The notes beneath the pieces were generated by a model, which ran no database searches, was not told where the DNA came from, and saw only the letters and a list, made by a program, of their open reading frames with translations. Positions 50,447 through 59,613 of a DNA stretch of 64,000 bases are shown one piece after another (position 1 is the stretch's first letter; each line of letters starts with the position of its first letter). The translations under genes were made by a program, and so were the position numbers. Source of the DNA: CALFML01 sp044222245 (GTDB taxonomy: Bacteria; Myxococcota_A; Polyangia; Palsa-1104; JAEUJZ01); assembly GCA_044222245.1 (NCBI GenBank), contig JBGANQ010000008.1, forward strand, positions 1-64,000, given 5' to 3'.

Positions 50447-51442
50447 ATGCCACCGCGACGCGACCTCCTGCGCGAGCAGCTGCATGCGCTCGCCGAGCTG
50501 CACAGGCAGCCGCCGCCGGCGCGCGACGAGCCGGGCTACGCAGCGCGCCAGGCCCTGCTGCGCACCGCCCTGACCGGCAAGTCGAGCTTCGCCGCGGCGG
50601 CCGCCGCCGACTGCCTGCGCGACTCGGACACCGAGCTGCTGGCGCTGCTCGCGCCGGCGTTTGAGCGCTTCCTTGCCGAGCCGCTGCACAGCGACAAGGG
50701 CTGCACCGCCAAGACGGCGATCGCGCGCGCCCTGGAGCGCGTGGACAGCAGCGACGACACGGTCTTCCGGCGCGGCCTGTTTTACACCCAGCCCGAGCCG
50801 GTCTTTGGCGGTCGCCAGGACACCGCGGTCGAGCTGCGCAGCATCTGCGCGCTCGGTCTGTCGCGGCTCGGCCCGCCCGACCTCCTCGGCCTGCTCGCCG
50901 AGCTGCTCGCCGATCCGGAGCGCGGGGCGCGGGTCGGCGCGGTGCGGGCGCTCGGCGGCAGCGGTGAGCTCGGCGCGGCGCCGCTTTTGCGCTATAAGGC
51001 GCTGGTCGGCGATCCCGACTCGCTGGTGCTGACCGAGTGCCTGGGCGCGCTGCTGCAGCTGGAGCGCAGCGCCGCGCTGCCCTTTGTCCAGCGCTTGCTC
51101 ACCCCGCAGGACGAGGCGCGCGCCGACGCCGCCGCGCTGGCGCTGGGTCAGTCGCGGCTGCCCGAGGCGACGCCGCTGTTGCAACAGTACGCCGAGCTGC
51201 CGCCGCGCAGCGAGCGCCGCGCCGCGCTGCTCGCCCTGGCCATGCTGCGCGAGCCGGCGGCCACCGAGTATCTGCTGGGCCTGCTGGCGGAGGCCGAGCC
51301 CCGCCAGGCGCAGCTCGTGCTGGAGGCGCTCGGCCTGCACCGCTACGACGCCGCGCTGCGCCAGCGGGTGACGGCGGTGGTGATGGCGCGCCGCAGCCCC
51401 GCCCTGCTGCAGGGCCTGGAAAAGGCCTTTCCTCCCGCTTGA
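50447..51442 (+). CDS. HEAT-repeat protein
   Basis: 331 residues, all helical, with HEAT-like pairs such as ELRSICALGLSRLGPPDLLGLLAELLADPERGARVGAVRALGGSG and ALALGQSRLPEATPLLQQYAEL. No enzyme motif. These repeats act as protein-binding scaffolds; phycobilisome-lyase-like HEAT proteins are similar in style. It starts 95 bp after the GDPD gene, in a short A/T-moderate gap that carries small imperfect repeats (GGAAGCC, TCGGTAA). Partner unknown. Confidence 0.75.
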   Translation: MPPRRDLLREQLHALAELHRQPPPARDEPGYAARQALLRTALTGKSSFAAAAAADCLRDSDTELLALLAPAFERFLAEPLHSDKGCTAKTAIARALERVDSSDDTVFRRGLFYTQPEPVFGGRQDTAVELRSICALGLSRLGPPDLLGLLAELLADPERGARVGAVRALGGSGELGAAPLLRYKALVGDPDSLVLTECLGALLQLERSAALPFVQRLLTPQDEARADAAALALGQSRLPEATPLLQQYAELPPRSERRAALLALAMLREPAATEYLLGLLAEAEPRQAQLVLEALGLHRYDAALRQRVTAVVMARRSPALLQGLEKAFPPA

Positions 51443-51483
51443 GCCGGTTGACGCCGAGGTCGAGCGAAGTCGAAAATCACTCG

Positions 51484-51909
51484 ATGAATATTGATCTGCA
51501 GCTGACCCCTCCCAGCAAAAAGCTCGTCCATGGCCGCGGCGAGTTTCATGTCCACCATCCCGGAAAGGGAGTCCTGCTCCTCACCGCGCACGGGTATGGA
51601 GAGGAGCCGCTGGCTCGCCTTGTGTGCCGCGAAATGGAAGAAGCGGCGCTCGCCGCCGGCGGCCCGATCGAGGTCTTTACCGACGACCGCCAGCTCACCG
51701 GCTACGAGCCCGCCTACCGCGCGGCGTTCGAACAGTGGCTGGGCGGCTGCTGGCGCAGCATCACCGCCATCCACCTGCTCGTCGAGTCCAAGTCGGTCCA
51801 GCTGGACATGGCGGTGATGAGCCTGAAGCTCGGTGAGAGCGCCAGCTACCACATGTACCAGAACTTCGCCGACTGGAACCAGCGGTACCAGCAGGCGCTG
51901 CAGCGCTAG
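51484..51909 (+). CDS. STAS/SpoIIAA-like protein
   Basis: 141 residues from ATG 51484, 42 bp after the HEAT gene. GRGEFHVHHPGKGVLLLTAHGYGEEPLARLVCREMEEAALAAGGPIEVFTDDRQLTGYEPAYRAAFEQWL is the small STAS-like fold seen at 41436, with a conserved Asp after the strand. C-terminal part ends QNFADWNQRYQQALQR. Likely binds a membrane or partner protein; function not known. Confidence 0.62.
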   Translation: MNIDLQLTPPSKKLVHGRGEFHVHHPGKGVLLLTAHGYGEEPLARLVCREMEEAALAAGGPIEVFTDDRQLTGYEPAYRAAFEQWLGGCWRSITAIHLLVESKSVQLDMAVMSLKLGESASYHMYQNFADWNQRYQQALQR

Positions 51910-51919
51910 CCGGCAGGGG

Positions 51920-52726
51920 CTACATTCCCAGCGCGGTCGCGACCAGGCCGGCCAGGCGCGGCAGCTCCTCGGGGTGGGCGGCGAGCAGCTGGTTGGCGTG
52001 ACCGCCGCTCGGCCAGATCTTGGTTGTCAGGGCGCCGTTTAGCTTCTGCAGCTGGCGCACCGAGTCGGCGCTGTAGCTGTCATCGTCGGCCGCCTCCAGC
52101 AGCGCCGGGCGGCTGCCGAGCTGGCTGGCGGCGCCGGCGGTCATAAGGCCCAGGTAGTCAAGGCCCGGCGACAGCGCGACCACCATCGCCAGCTGCGCGT
52201 CGGCGGCGTAGGCCAGCAGCGAGCTGTTCGAGCCGATCGAAGCGCCGACCACCGCCACCGACTTGGCGCCGAGCGTGGTGCGGGCGTAGCCGACCGCCGC
52301 CTGGACATCGCTGACCATGCCGGTGTACAGCGCCGCGGCCCCGCCGCCGCTGCACAGGTCCTTGGTGCTGCCGTCGGGAAAGAGCTTGCTCTGGCCGTGC
52401 CCGCGGAGGTCGATGGCAAGCGTCGTCACGCCGCGCTGGGAAAGCGCGCCGACCCAGTCGTGCGCCGCCTGACTCCACTCCGCGCGATCGCTGCACAGCT
52501 GATGCGCCAGCACGACCACCGCGCTGGTGCTGCCGCTGCTCGGCTTGACCAGCGAGCCGTGCACGACCAGGCCATCGGCGGCGGCGAAGGTCACCGCTTG
52601 CCCGCTGACTGGGGTCGGCGGGCCATCGCCCGGACCCGGGCCCGCAGGCGAGCAGCCGAGCAGCAAAAGCGCCAGGCCGAGCCCGGCCCCCATCCCCCAC
52701 AAGGCGCCGCGAGAGGCGGATCTCAT
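51920..52726 (-). CDS. Alpha/beta-hydrolase lipoprotein
   Basis: About 268 residues from ATG 52726. Signal with lipobox LLGC (Cys about 25), then an alpha/beta-hydrolase: VVVLAHQLCSDRAEW (oxyanion region), DLRGHGQS, nucleophile elbow VVGASIGSNSS, SPGLDYLGL, acid near ALLEAADDDSYSADS, His in SGGHANQLL. Resembles dienelactone-hydrolase/PHB-depolymerase-like esterases. Periplasmic or outer-membrane ester hydrolysis is likely; substrate unknown. Convergent with the STAS-like gene. Confidence 0.8.
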   Translation of the reverse strand: MRSASRGALWGMGAGLGLALLLLGCSPAGPGPGDGPPTPVSGQAVTFAAADGLVVHGSLVKPSSGSTSAVVVLAHQLCSDRAEWSQAAHDWVGALSQRGVTTLAIDLRGHGQSKLFPDGSTKDLCSGGGAAALYTGMVSDVQAAVGYARTTLGAKSVAVVGASIGSNSSLLAYAADAQLAMVVALSPGLDYLGLMTAGAASQLGSRPALLEAADDDSYSADSVRQLQKLNGALTTKIWPSGGHANQLLAAHPEELPRLAGLVATALGM

Positions 52727-52813
52727 GGCGCTCATGATAGGCCCGCCGGCTCGCCGCCGTCAATCACCGCAGCCGGTTGACGGTGTGCCGGCAGTGCGGC
52801 GAGGATGAAGAAG

Positions 52814-54673
52814 ATGCAGGACTTGTACAAGCTCTCGCTGGGGGCGCTCGCGCAGCCGGGCGGAGGCGTGGCCTTTACGGTGTGGGCGCCGCACGCAGCG
52901 CAGGTCGCGGTGAAGCTTCTTGGCAAGCGGCCGAGAAGCTTCCCCATGCAGCGCGGCGCCGACGGCACCTTTACTGCGGTGATCGCCGAGGCGCGGCCGG
53001 GTACGGAGTACTTCTATGTGCTCGACGGCGACCGCGACCGCCCCGACCCGGCCTCGCGGGCGCAGCCGCGCGGCGTGCACGGCCCTTCGCAGGTCGTCGC
53101 GCCGCCGGCCTTTGCCGATGCCAGCTGGCGGGGCCTCCCCTTGCACGAGTATGTCATCTACGAGCTGCACATCGGCACCTTCACACCCGAGGGCACCTTC
53201 GCCGCGGCGATCGCCAAGCTGCCCTACCTGCGCGCCCTGGGCATCACCGCCGTCGAGATCATGCCGGTGGCGGCGTTCCCCGGCACCCGCAACTGGGGCT
53301 ACGATGGGGTCGCGCTGTTCGCGCCGCAGGCGAGCTACGGCGGCCTCCAGGGGCTGTGCGAGCTCGTCGCCGCCTGCCACCGGCACGGGCTCGCCTGCAT
53401 CCTGGATGTCGTCTACAACCACCTGGGCCCAGAGGGAAACTATCTCCCCGAGTTCGCTCCCTATTTCAGCCCCCACTACCGCACTGCCTGGGGCGAGGCG
53501 CTCAACTTCGATGGCCCGCAGTCGGCCGGGGTGCGCCGCTTCTTCATCGAGAACGCGGTGTACTTCCTGCGCGATTGTCACTTCGACGCCCTGCGGCTCG
53601 ACGCCGCCGACAGCCTGTTTGACACCTCGGCCCGTCATGTGCTCGCCGAGCTGCAGCAGGCCGCCGCCGCCATCGCGGCGCAGCGCGGCCGCCCGGCCTA
53701 CCTCATCGCCGAGAGCGACCTCAATGACCCGCGGCTCCTGCACCCGCCCGAGCGCGGCGGCTACGGCCTGGCGGCGCAGTGGAGCGACGACTTCCACCAC
53801 GCCCTGCACGCCGTGCTCACCCGCGACCGCCATGGCTACTTCGCCGACTTCGGACGCCTGGTAGATGTCGAAAAAGCGCTGAACCAGGGCTTTGTCTACG
53901 ACGGCCAGCCTTCGACCTTCCGCAGCCGGCGACACGGCTTCCCGCCCGCCGGCTGCCACGGCTGGCAGTTTGTGATCTGCACCCAGAACCACGACCAGAT
54001 CGCCAACGGCTCGCAGGGACGACGGCTGGGAACTCTGGTGACGCTGGAGCAGCAGAAGCTGGCGGCCTGCGTCCTTCTGCTCTCGCCCAACGTTCCGCTC
54101 CTATTCATGGGGCAGGAGTATGGCGAGACGGCGCCGTTTCACTACTTCGTCAATCACCAGAGCGCCGACCTCTTGGAGTCGGTGCGGTGCGGCCGCGAGC
54201 GCGACTTCGCCTCGTTCCGCTTCGCCGGCGAGTTCGCGGTGCCGCACGATGAGGCGACCTTCGCGGCCTGCAAGCTGGACTTTTCCGCGACGACGCGCTC
54301 GCCGCACGCCGAGCTGCTGGCGCTTTACCGCGAGCTGCTGGCGCTGCGCCGCGCGCAGCAGTGCCTGCACAACGGCCGCCAGGATCTTACCCGCGCCATC
54401 AGCAAAGGGACCTACCTGGTGCTCGAGCGCCGCGATCCGGACGGCGGGATGGCGTATGCGCTGTTCAACTTCTCGGACTCGCTGCGGCGGATTCCCTTGC
54501 GCGGCCTGCAGGGTAGCTTCCGCCTCGCCCTGTCCAGCGCCGCCCCGCGCTACGGCGGGCCGGCCAAGGCGCCGCCGCCGCGCGCTGTGCTCAAGGCAGC
54601 TCCCGGCAAGGAGCTGCGCGTCCCCTGTCCGCCCTGGAGCGCGCTCTTGTACCTGCGCGACGCCGGCTCATGA
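52814..54673 (+). CDS. treZ: Malto-oligosyltrehalose trehalohydrolase
   Basis: About 619 residues. GAGG at 52801-52804 is 9 nt before ATG 52814, so I prefer it to ATG 52805. N-terminal CBM48-like domain (FTVWAPHAAQVAVKLLG), then a GH13 barrel: YELHIGTFTPEGTF, AVEIMPVAAFPGTRNWGYDG, CILDVVYNHLGPEGNY, DALRLDAADSLFD (nucleophile Asp), LIAESDLND (acid/base Glu), TQNHDQIANGSQG (stabilising Asp), all as in TreZ. It releases trehalose from maltooligosyl-trehalose made by TreY. No treY, treX or treS is within the window. Overlaps the MFS gene by 4 bp. Confidence 0.9.
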   Translation: MQDLYKLSLGALAQPGGGVAFTVWAPHAAQVAVKLLGKRPRSFPMQRGADGTFTAVIAEARPGTEYFYVLDGDRDRPDPASRAQPRGVHGPSQVVAPPAFADASWRGLPLHEYVIYELHIGTFTPEGTFAAAIAKLPYLRALGITAVEIMPVAAFPGTRNWGYDGVALFAPQASYGGLQGLCELVAACHRHGLACILDVVYNHLGPEGNYLPEFAPYFSPHYRTAWGEALNFDGPQSAGVRRFFIENAVYFLRDCHFDALRLDAADSLFDTSARHVLAELQQAAAAIAAQRGRPAYLIAESDLNDPRLLHPPERGGYGLAAQWSDDFHHALHAVLTRDRHGYFADFGRLVDVEKALNQGFVYDGQPSTFRSRRHGFPPAGCHGWQFVICTQNHDQIANGSQGRRLGTLVTLEQQKLAACVLLLSPNVPLLFMGQEYGETAPFHYFVNHQSADLLESVRCGRERDFASFRFAGEFAVPHDEATFAACKLDFSATTRSPHAELLALYRELLALRRAQQCLHNGRQDLTRAISKGTYLVLERRDPDGGMAYALFNFSDSLRRIPLRGLQGSFRLALSSAAPRYGGPAKAPPPRAVLKAAPGKELRVPCPPWSALLYLRDAGS

Positions 54674-56043
54674 GCGCCGCCCCGCCGCCCGCAGCGAGCT
54701 CGCGGCAGATCTTGAACATGAGCCTGGGCTTTGTCGGCATTCAGTTCGGCTGGGGCCTGCAGATGGCGAACATGAGCTCGATCTACGAGTACCTGGGGGC
54801 CGACGCGCACCAGATTCCGCTGCTGTGGCTGGCGGCGCCGCTGACCGGCCTGATTGTGCAGCCGCTCATCGGCTACCTGAGCGACCACACCTGGAACCGA
54901 CTCGGGCGGCGCCGGCCCTACTTTCTCACCGGGGCGCTGCTCGCTGCCCTTTCCCTGCTCGCCATGCCGAGCGCGCCGACTCTGCTTGCCGCGGCCGGCC
55001 TTCTGTGGGTGCTCGACGCTTCGATCAACATCTGCATGGAGCCCTTCCGCGCCTTCGTCGCCGATCTGCTGCCCGCGGCGCAGCGCACGCGCGGCTTTGC
55101 CATGCAGGCCCTGCTCATCGGCATCGGCGCGGTCATCGCCTCGAGCTTCCCCTGGTTCTTGCACGCTGTGCTGCACATCGAAGGCGCGGCGGCGGGGCCG
55201 CGGGCGATTCCGCTCTCGGTCAGGCTCTCGTTCTATGTCGGCGCCGGGGTGTTTCTCGGCACCGTCCTTTATACGATCGCCACCACTTCTGAGCAGCCGC
55301 CGGCGGACCTTGCAGCGCTGCGCCGGCTGCAGGCGCAGCGCGGCGGCCTGCGCCGGGCGGTGGCGGCGATCTGGGCCGACCTTTTCGCCATGCCGGCGGC
55401 GATGCGGCAGCTTGCCGTGGTGCAGCTGTTCACCTGGCTCGGACTGTTTTGTATGTGGCTTTATCTGGGGGTGGCGGTGGCGCGCAACATCTTCCACGGC
55501 ACCCCTGGCACCCCCGCGTACGAGGAGGGAATCGCCTGGGGCGGCAACTGCTTCGCCGCCTACTCGGCGGTGTGCTTCGGGTTCGCCTTCGCGCTCCCCA
55601 GGCTGTCGGCGCGCCTGGGGCGCCGGCTCACTCACGCCGCCTGCCTGACCGCGGGCGCCATCGGCCTGCTCTCGGTGCCGCTTTTGCACAGCAAGTATGC
55701 GCTGCTGTTGTCGATGGTCGGGGTGGGCATCGCCTGGGCGAGCATCCTGGCGATTCCCTACTCGCTCGTGTCCGAGGCGCTGCCGCCCGGCAAGGTCGGC
55801 GTCTACATGGGAATCTTCAACTTCTTCATCGTCATTCCCGAGATCTGCGCCGCGCTTTTGTTTGGTCCGGTGATGGAGAAGGTCCTCACCGCGGACAGCC
55901 GGCTGGTGCGCGCGCTCGGCGGCGACAACCGCCTGACCGCGGTGGCGCTCGGCGGACTGTGTCTGGCGATTGCAGCGGCGCTGGTCTTGCGGGTCAGGGA
56001 AGCGCCACCGCCCAAGCGGCCGGGCGCGGGAGCTGCAGCCTGA
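54670..56043 (+). CDS. MFS sugar transporter (sucrose/maltose SUT- or GPH-like)
   Basis: 457 residues, about 12 hydrophobic segments. QFGWGLQMANMSSIYEYLGADAHQIPLLWLAAPLTGLIVQPLIGYLSDHTWNRLGRRRPY is characteristic of the sucrose/maltose-type MFS group (LQ...S-D-x-x-x-x-R-x-G-R-R-R-P). It overlaps treZ by 4 bp (ATGA), so trehalose or a malto-oligosaccharide is the likely substrate; direction (import or export) cannot be read from sequence. A central cytoplasmic loop (RRLQAQRGGLRR) is present. Confidence 0.87.
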   Translation: MSAAPPPAASSRQILNMSLGFVGIQFGWGLQMANMSSIYEYLGADAHQIPLLWLAAPLTGLIVQPLIGYLSDHTWNRLGRRRPYFLTGALLAALSLLAMPSAPTLLAAAGLLWVLDASINICMEPFRAFVADLLPAAQRTRGFAMQALLIGIGAVIASSFPWFLHAVLHIEGAAAGPRAIPLSVRLSFYVGAGVFLGTVLYTIATTSEQPPADLAALRRLQAQRGGLRRAVAAIWADLFAMPAAMRQLAVVQLFTWLGLFCMWLYLGVAVARNIFHGTPGTPAYEEGIAWGGNCFAAYSAVCFGFAFALPRLSARLGRRLTHAACLTAGAIGLLSVPLLHSKYALLLSMVGVGIAWASILAIPYSLVSEALPPGKVGVYMGIFNFFIVIPEICAALLFGPVMEKVLTADSRLVRALGGDNRLTAVALGGLCLAIAAALVLRVREAPPPKRPGAGAAA

Positions 56044-56077
56044 AGCGCCGCCGCTCCCCAAGAGCTCGCGGTGCGCG

Positions 56078-57670
56078 CTACTGGCCGGTGCCCTGCAGGT
56101 AGTAGAGCCCACCCGCCGCCGGCGCCGCCCGGTAGTCGGTGGTGACGATGTCGGGGATGCCGTCCTTGTTGAAGTCTCCTACCGCCACCCAGTTCGGATT
56201 GGCGGTCGCGCTGACCGTGATCGTCTGCGCCGTCTTCAGGGAGATTGCGTTGCTGCCGATGTTGAGCAAAAGGCTCAGGTTGCCGACGCCGGCCACCGCC
56301 CCGTTGTAGTTGGCGGTGAGGACATCGGCAGTGCCGTCCAGATCCATGTCGTAGGCGACCAGGTGCTCGACGCGCGCGTTGGCATTGCCCACCGGGTACT
56401 GGTTCTGCGCCACCGGATCGGCCAGGGTATTTTGCGCCGCGCCGCTGCCCTTGGCGATGGCGACCGTGCTGCCGGCGTTGTTGCCGATCGCCAGATCGAG
56501 CTTGCCGTCGCCGTCAAAGTCGGCGCTGGCGGCGGTCACGGCCTCGCCGCCGCCCGACTGGTTGCCGGCGGTGGTGAAGTAGGGGTTGGTGGTGCCGCCC
56601 TTGTTGAGCAGGGTGGTGACGCTGGCGGTGCCGGCGGCGAGGCGGTGCACGCCCACCGCATCGAGCTTGCCGTTCTTGTCAAAGTCGCCGGTGGCCAGCG
56701 CGTACAGGCTGCTGCCGAGCGTCATCTGGGTCGCGGTGAAGGTCGTGCCTCCCTTGTTGAGCAGCACCGACAGGTTGTTGGTCGGGTTGTTCATCGCATT
56801 ATAGAAGTTGCTGACGATCAGATCGGGCTTGTTGTCGTTGTCGGCATCGATCAGCACGACCGACTGCGGCTGGCTGTTGGCGGCGGCCGGCAGGCTCACC
56901 GGGGAGGCGAGCGCGCCGCCGTTCATGCCGAGCAGCAGGCTGAGGCTCGGCCCGCCCTGATTGGGCGTGACAACATCGAGCAGCCCGTCGCCGTTCACGT
57001 CCCCCACGGTCACCGAGTAGGGATAGGTGCCAACGCCGACGTTAGTCGTCTTGGGGGTGAACTTGCCCTTGCCATCGCCCAGCAGCACCGCCACCGTGTT
57101 GGAGTTGGCGTACGCCACCACCAGATCGAGGTTGCCGTCCTTGTCCATATCGGCCGCCACCACGCTGCGCGGCCCGCGATCCATCACATCGCCGGTGATC
57201 GTGGTGCCGGCGGCGAAGCTGACGGTGCCAAGGAAGTAGGTGAAGGCCTTGGCCTGCATCGCCGTGGCGCTGTCGGGGTTAGTCACCACGACGTCGTAAA
57301 CACCGGGCTTGCCGGTGTTGGCCGGCGCCTGGAAGGTGATGCTCATCCCGTCCGGGCTGACCGTGGGATTGGCCGGTACGACCGTGTTGGCGCCGAGGAT
57401 CAGCTTGACCGTGGCGCCGCTGGCAAAGCCGCTGCCGTTGATGGTCACCGTGCTGCCGCCGAGCGTGCTCGCCTTGCCCGGCGTAAGGCCGGTGATCTGC
57501 GGCGTGTTGGCCACCATCGCCAGGTCCGGGTTGCTGGTGCTGAGATCGGCGCCGGTGCCGAGATCGGTGTTACCGGTGTTGCTCCCGCTGCACGCCACGG
57601 TGAGGACCAGAGCCCCACCGCTGAGCGCGAGAAGTGTGTTGCGTATAGGGTGCGTAGATCGCTGCGCCAT
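56078..57670 (-). CDS. FG-GAP (VCBS) seven-bladed propeller lipoprotein with an IPT/TIG domain
   Basis: 530 residues. Signal with lipobox TVAC (Cys27), a Thr/Asn-rich spacer, one IPT/TIG Ig-like domain (about 58-135; ITGLTPGKASTLGGSTVTINGSGF), then seven Asp-rich calcium-loop repeats of FG-GAP type (for example DMDKDGNLDLVV, DVNGDGLLDVVT, DFDGDGKLDLAI, DFNKDGIPDIVT), consistent with one complete seven-bladed propeller. Surface-exposed and calcium-dependent binding is expected. Convergent with the MFS gene, 34 bp apart. Confidence 0.85.
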   Translation of the reverse strand: MAQRSTHPIRNTLLALSGGALVLTVACSGSNTGNTDLGTGADLSTSNPDLAMVANTPQITGLTPGKASTLGGSTVTINGSGFASGATVKLILGANTVVPANPTVSPDGMSITFQAPANTGKPGVYDVVVTNPDSATAMQAKAFTYFLGTVSFAAGTTITGDVMDRGPRSVVAADMDKDGNLDLVVAYANSNTVAVLLGDGKGKFTPKTTNVGVGTYPYSVTVGDVNGDGLLDVVTPNQGGPSLSLLLGMNGGALASPVSLPAAANSQPQSVVLIDADNDNKPDLIVSNFYNAMNNPTNNLSVLLNKGGTTFTATQMTLGSSLYALATGDFDKNGKLDAVGVHRLAAGTASVTTLLNKGGTTNPYFTTAGNQSGGGEAVTAASADFDGDGKLDLAIGNNAGSTVAIAKGSGAAQNTLADPVAQNQYPVGNANARVEHLVAYDMDLDGTADVLTANYNGAVAGVGNLSLLLNIGSNAISLKTAQTITVSATANPNWVAVGDFNKDGIPDIVTTDYRAAPAAGGLYYLQGTGQ

Positions 57671-57853
57671 GAGTCCCCCCTAAGAGATAAAGCCAGTGCG
57701 CCGTCAAGCAGGCGCGCGGAACATTATATCAGGGCGGACGCAGTTTTCCCAGCCACCGACGAGGGATACGGCCGGCGACCCGACCGTGGACCGCAGAGGT
57801 CCGGTCGCTTGTCACATCTTCCCGGCTGGCGCGCTGGGCAAGCCGTTAGCTTA

Positions 57854-57921
57854 GACGCGCTGTCGCTGTGGACGCGCTGTCGCTGTGGACGCGCTGTCGC
57901 CGTGGGCGCGCTGTCGCCGTG
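57854..57921. repeat. Four tandem 17-bp repeats next to the lipase-like gene
   Basis: Units GACGCGCTGTCGCTGTG run 57854-57870, 57871-57887, 57888-57904 and 57905-57921; the last two have GCCGTG and the last starts GG. They lie 25 bp beyond the stop of the minus-strand lipase-like gene and outside any supported reading frame. Confidence 0.8.
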
Positions 57922-57945
57922 GGCGCGGGGCGGCGGGCGGCGCGC

Positions 57946-59613
57946 CTACCAGGGCAGGTGCAGGAACTTTTTGACCGCGCTGGCGCCGTTTGAGATCGCG
58001 CGGCCGGTATTGCTGAGGGCAGTGCCGGCGGCGTTTTTGAGGTTGCTGGCGGTGTTGGCGATGGCGTGGCCGGCCCCGACCAGCTTGTCCTCGGCGCCGT
58101 GGACGAAGTTACTGACCCCGGTGCCGACCGCGCTGGCGGTCTTGCTGGCCACGTTCTTGGCGCCGTCCCAGCCCTTGCTGGCCAGGTTCTTGGCGCCATC
58201 CCAGCCCTTGCTGACCAGGCCCGCGCCCTGCTTGAGCAGCGCGGCGCCGGCGCCGCCCGCCCCGGCGAGCAGGCCGCCGCCGATCTTGGCCGCGCCGACG
58301 AAGCCCTCGCCGACGCCGGTGGCGGTGTTGAGCAGGCCGTGGCCGATCTCGCCAAGCCCGGTGAGCGGGTGGTGCAGCAGATCGCCCACTCCCTTTTTGA
58401 TCTCCGAGCCACCCTGCTTGGCGTCCCCGAAGCCCTTGCCGATGTCGCCGACGCCGCCGACCACTGGGTTATAGGCGCCGCCGAGGAAGCCGGAAGCGGC
58501 CGGCCCGAGCAGCCGCCGCGCGCCTTCAAAGGCGCCGCGATCCTTCTGCGGGTCCGAGCCATAGGTGTGAATATTGCCGGGCCCCACCGCGCCTTCGAAA
58601 TCGGCGTTGCTGTTGCTGAGGATCGAGCTGAGGTGCGGGTGCAGGGTGGCGATGTCCTTGGCGCCCCAGTTTGGATTCTTCACCTGGGTGAAGTTGCCAT
58701 CGAGCTTGGCGGCGCCGGCGCGGTGGACGATGTCGGCGTCGTTGTAGAAGTGATTGACGTCGACGTGGCCATCGGCGTTGGCGGCCTTGAAGCGGCTTGC
58801 GTCCTCCTGGCTGATGCCGGGGGCCTGGAAGGTGCTCAGCTGGCCGACCTGCGCCGCGTGCTCGACCGTGTACTTCTGCGCCAGCGCGCCGCCCAGGCTG
58901 TAGCCGACCACATCGACGTTCTTGTCCCCGGGGCGCGACAGCCGCTCGTTTATCTGCTGCAGGTTGCCTTCGTACTGCGACTGGCCGACGTACTTGCCGC
59001 CCAGATCGGACTGCAGGTCCTGCGGCCCGGCGGCTGGCTCGGTGCCGCGGAAGGCGACGATCGGCGGCGCGCCGCTGCCCTTGAGCGGCTCGATGCGCAG
59101 GCCGTAAAGTCCGCTCTTGTTGTTGTCATCGACGATGTTGCCCTTGGGCACGTCGGGGTTATAGCCCCACTTCTGCAGCATCTCCTTCTCTTGCGGGCTC
59201 CACACCTGGCCGGCCTGCTTGGGATCGTAGGGGAGCTGGTTGCCCTGGGCATCGGTGGCGTACGGCTGCTTGCCGGCCAGCTTGGCGACAAACTCATTGA
59301 AGTACTGCTGCGCGAACGCGGCCGGCGGCATGCCGGGCGGCAGGTTGAACTTGCTCGGGTCCTTCTGGACGTCCTGAATCAGCTGCTCGCGCGTAGGATA
59401 GTAGGGCGGCGGCGACTTGCTGTCCCCACCGCCCCCCTGGTTCTTGACCGCGTCCTTGGCCGCCGGCTGGGTGCTGGCGCCGGTCTGATCGCGACCGACG
59501 GTGACTTCGCTGTGGTTAGCCTGGCCCTGGCCAGCGTCGAACTGACTGCTGGCAGGGGCGCTGCCAACCCAGGGGTTGGTGGTCTGATTCGCGGCAGCAG
59601 ACTCAAACGACAT
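57946..59613 (-). CDS. Lipase (class 3)-like secreted effector candidate
   Basis: 555 residues, no signal peptide. Residues about 170-310 form an alpha/beta-hydrolase of the Lip3 type: PIVAFRGTEP (oxyanion region), VDVVGYSLGGALAQKYT (nucleophile Ser in GYSLGG), and a downstream Asp (YNDADIVHRAG) and His (IATLHPH). The C-terminal about 170 residues are Gly/Ala/Lys-rich amphipathic repeats (GWDGAKNLASK, GWDGAKNVASK), suited to membrane insertion. The N-terminal 70 residues are Asn/Gln/Ser-rich, like export or presentation regions. It resembles phospholipase-type effectors (inference); no T6SS gene or immunity gene is recognised beside it. Confidence 0.7.
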   Translation of the reverse strand: MSFESAAANQTTNPWVGSAPASSQFDAGQGQANHSEVTVGRDQTGASTQPAAKDAVKNQGGGGDSKSPPPYYPTREQLIQDVQKDPSKFNLPPGMPPAAFAQQYFNEFVAKLAGKQPYATDAQGNQLPYDPKQAGQVWSPQEKEMLQKWGYNPDVPKGNIVDDNNKSGLYGLRIEPLKGSGAPPIVAFRGTEPAAGPQDLQSDLGGKYVGQSQYEGNLQQINERLSRPGDKNVDVVGYSLGGALAQKYTVEHAAQVGQLSTFQAPGISQEDASRFKAANADGHVDVNHFYNDADIVHRAGAAKLDGNFTQVKNPNWGAKDIATLHPHLSSILSNSNADFEGAVGPGNIHTYGSDPQKDRGAFEGARRLLGPAASGFLGGAYNPVVGGVGDIGKGFGDAKQGGSEIKKGVGDLLHHPLTGLGEIGHGLLNTATGVGEGFVGAAKIGGGLLAGAGGAGAALLKQGAGLVSKGWDGAKNLASKGWDGAKNVASKTASAVGTGVSNFVHGAEDKLVGAGHAIANTASNLKNAAGTALSNTGRAISNGASAVKKFLHLPW

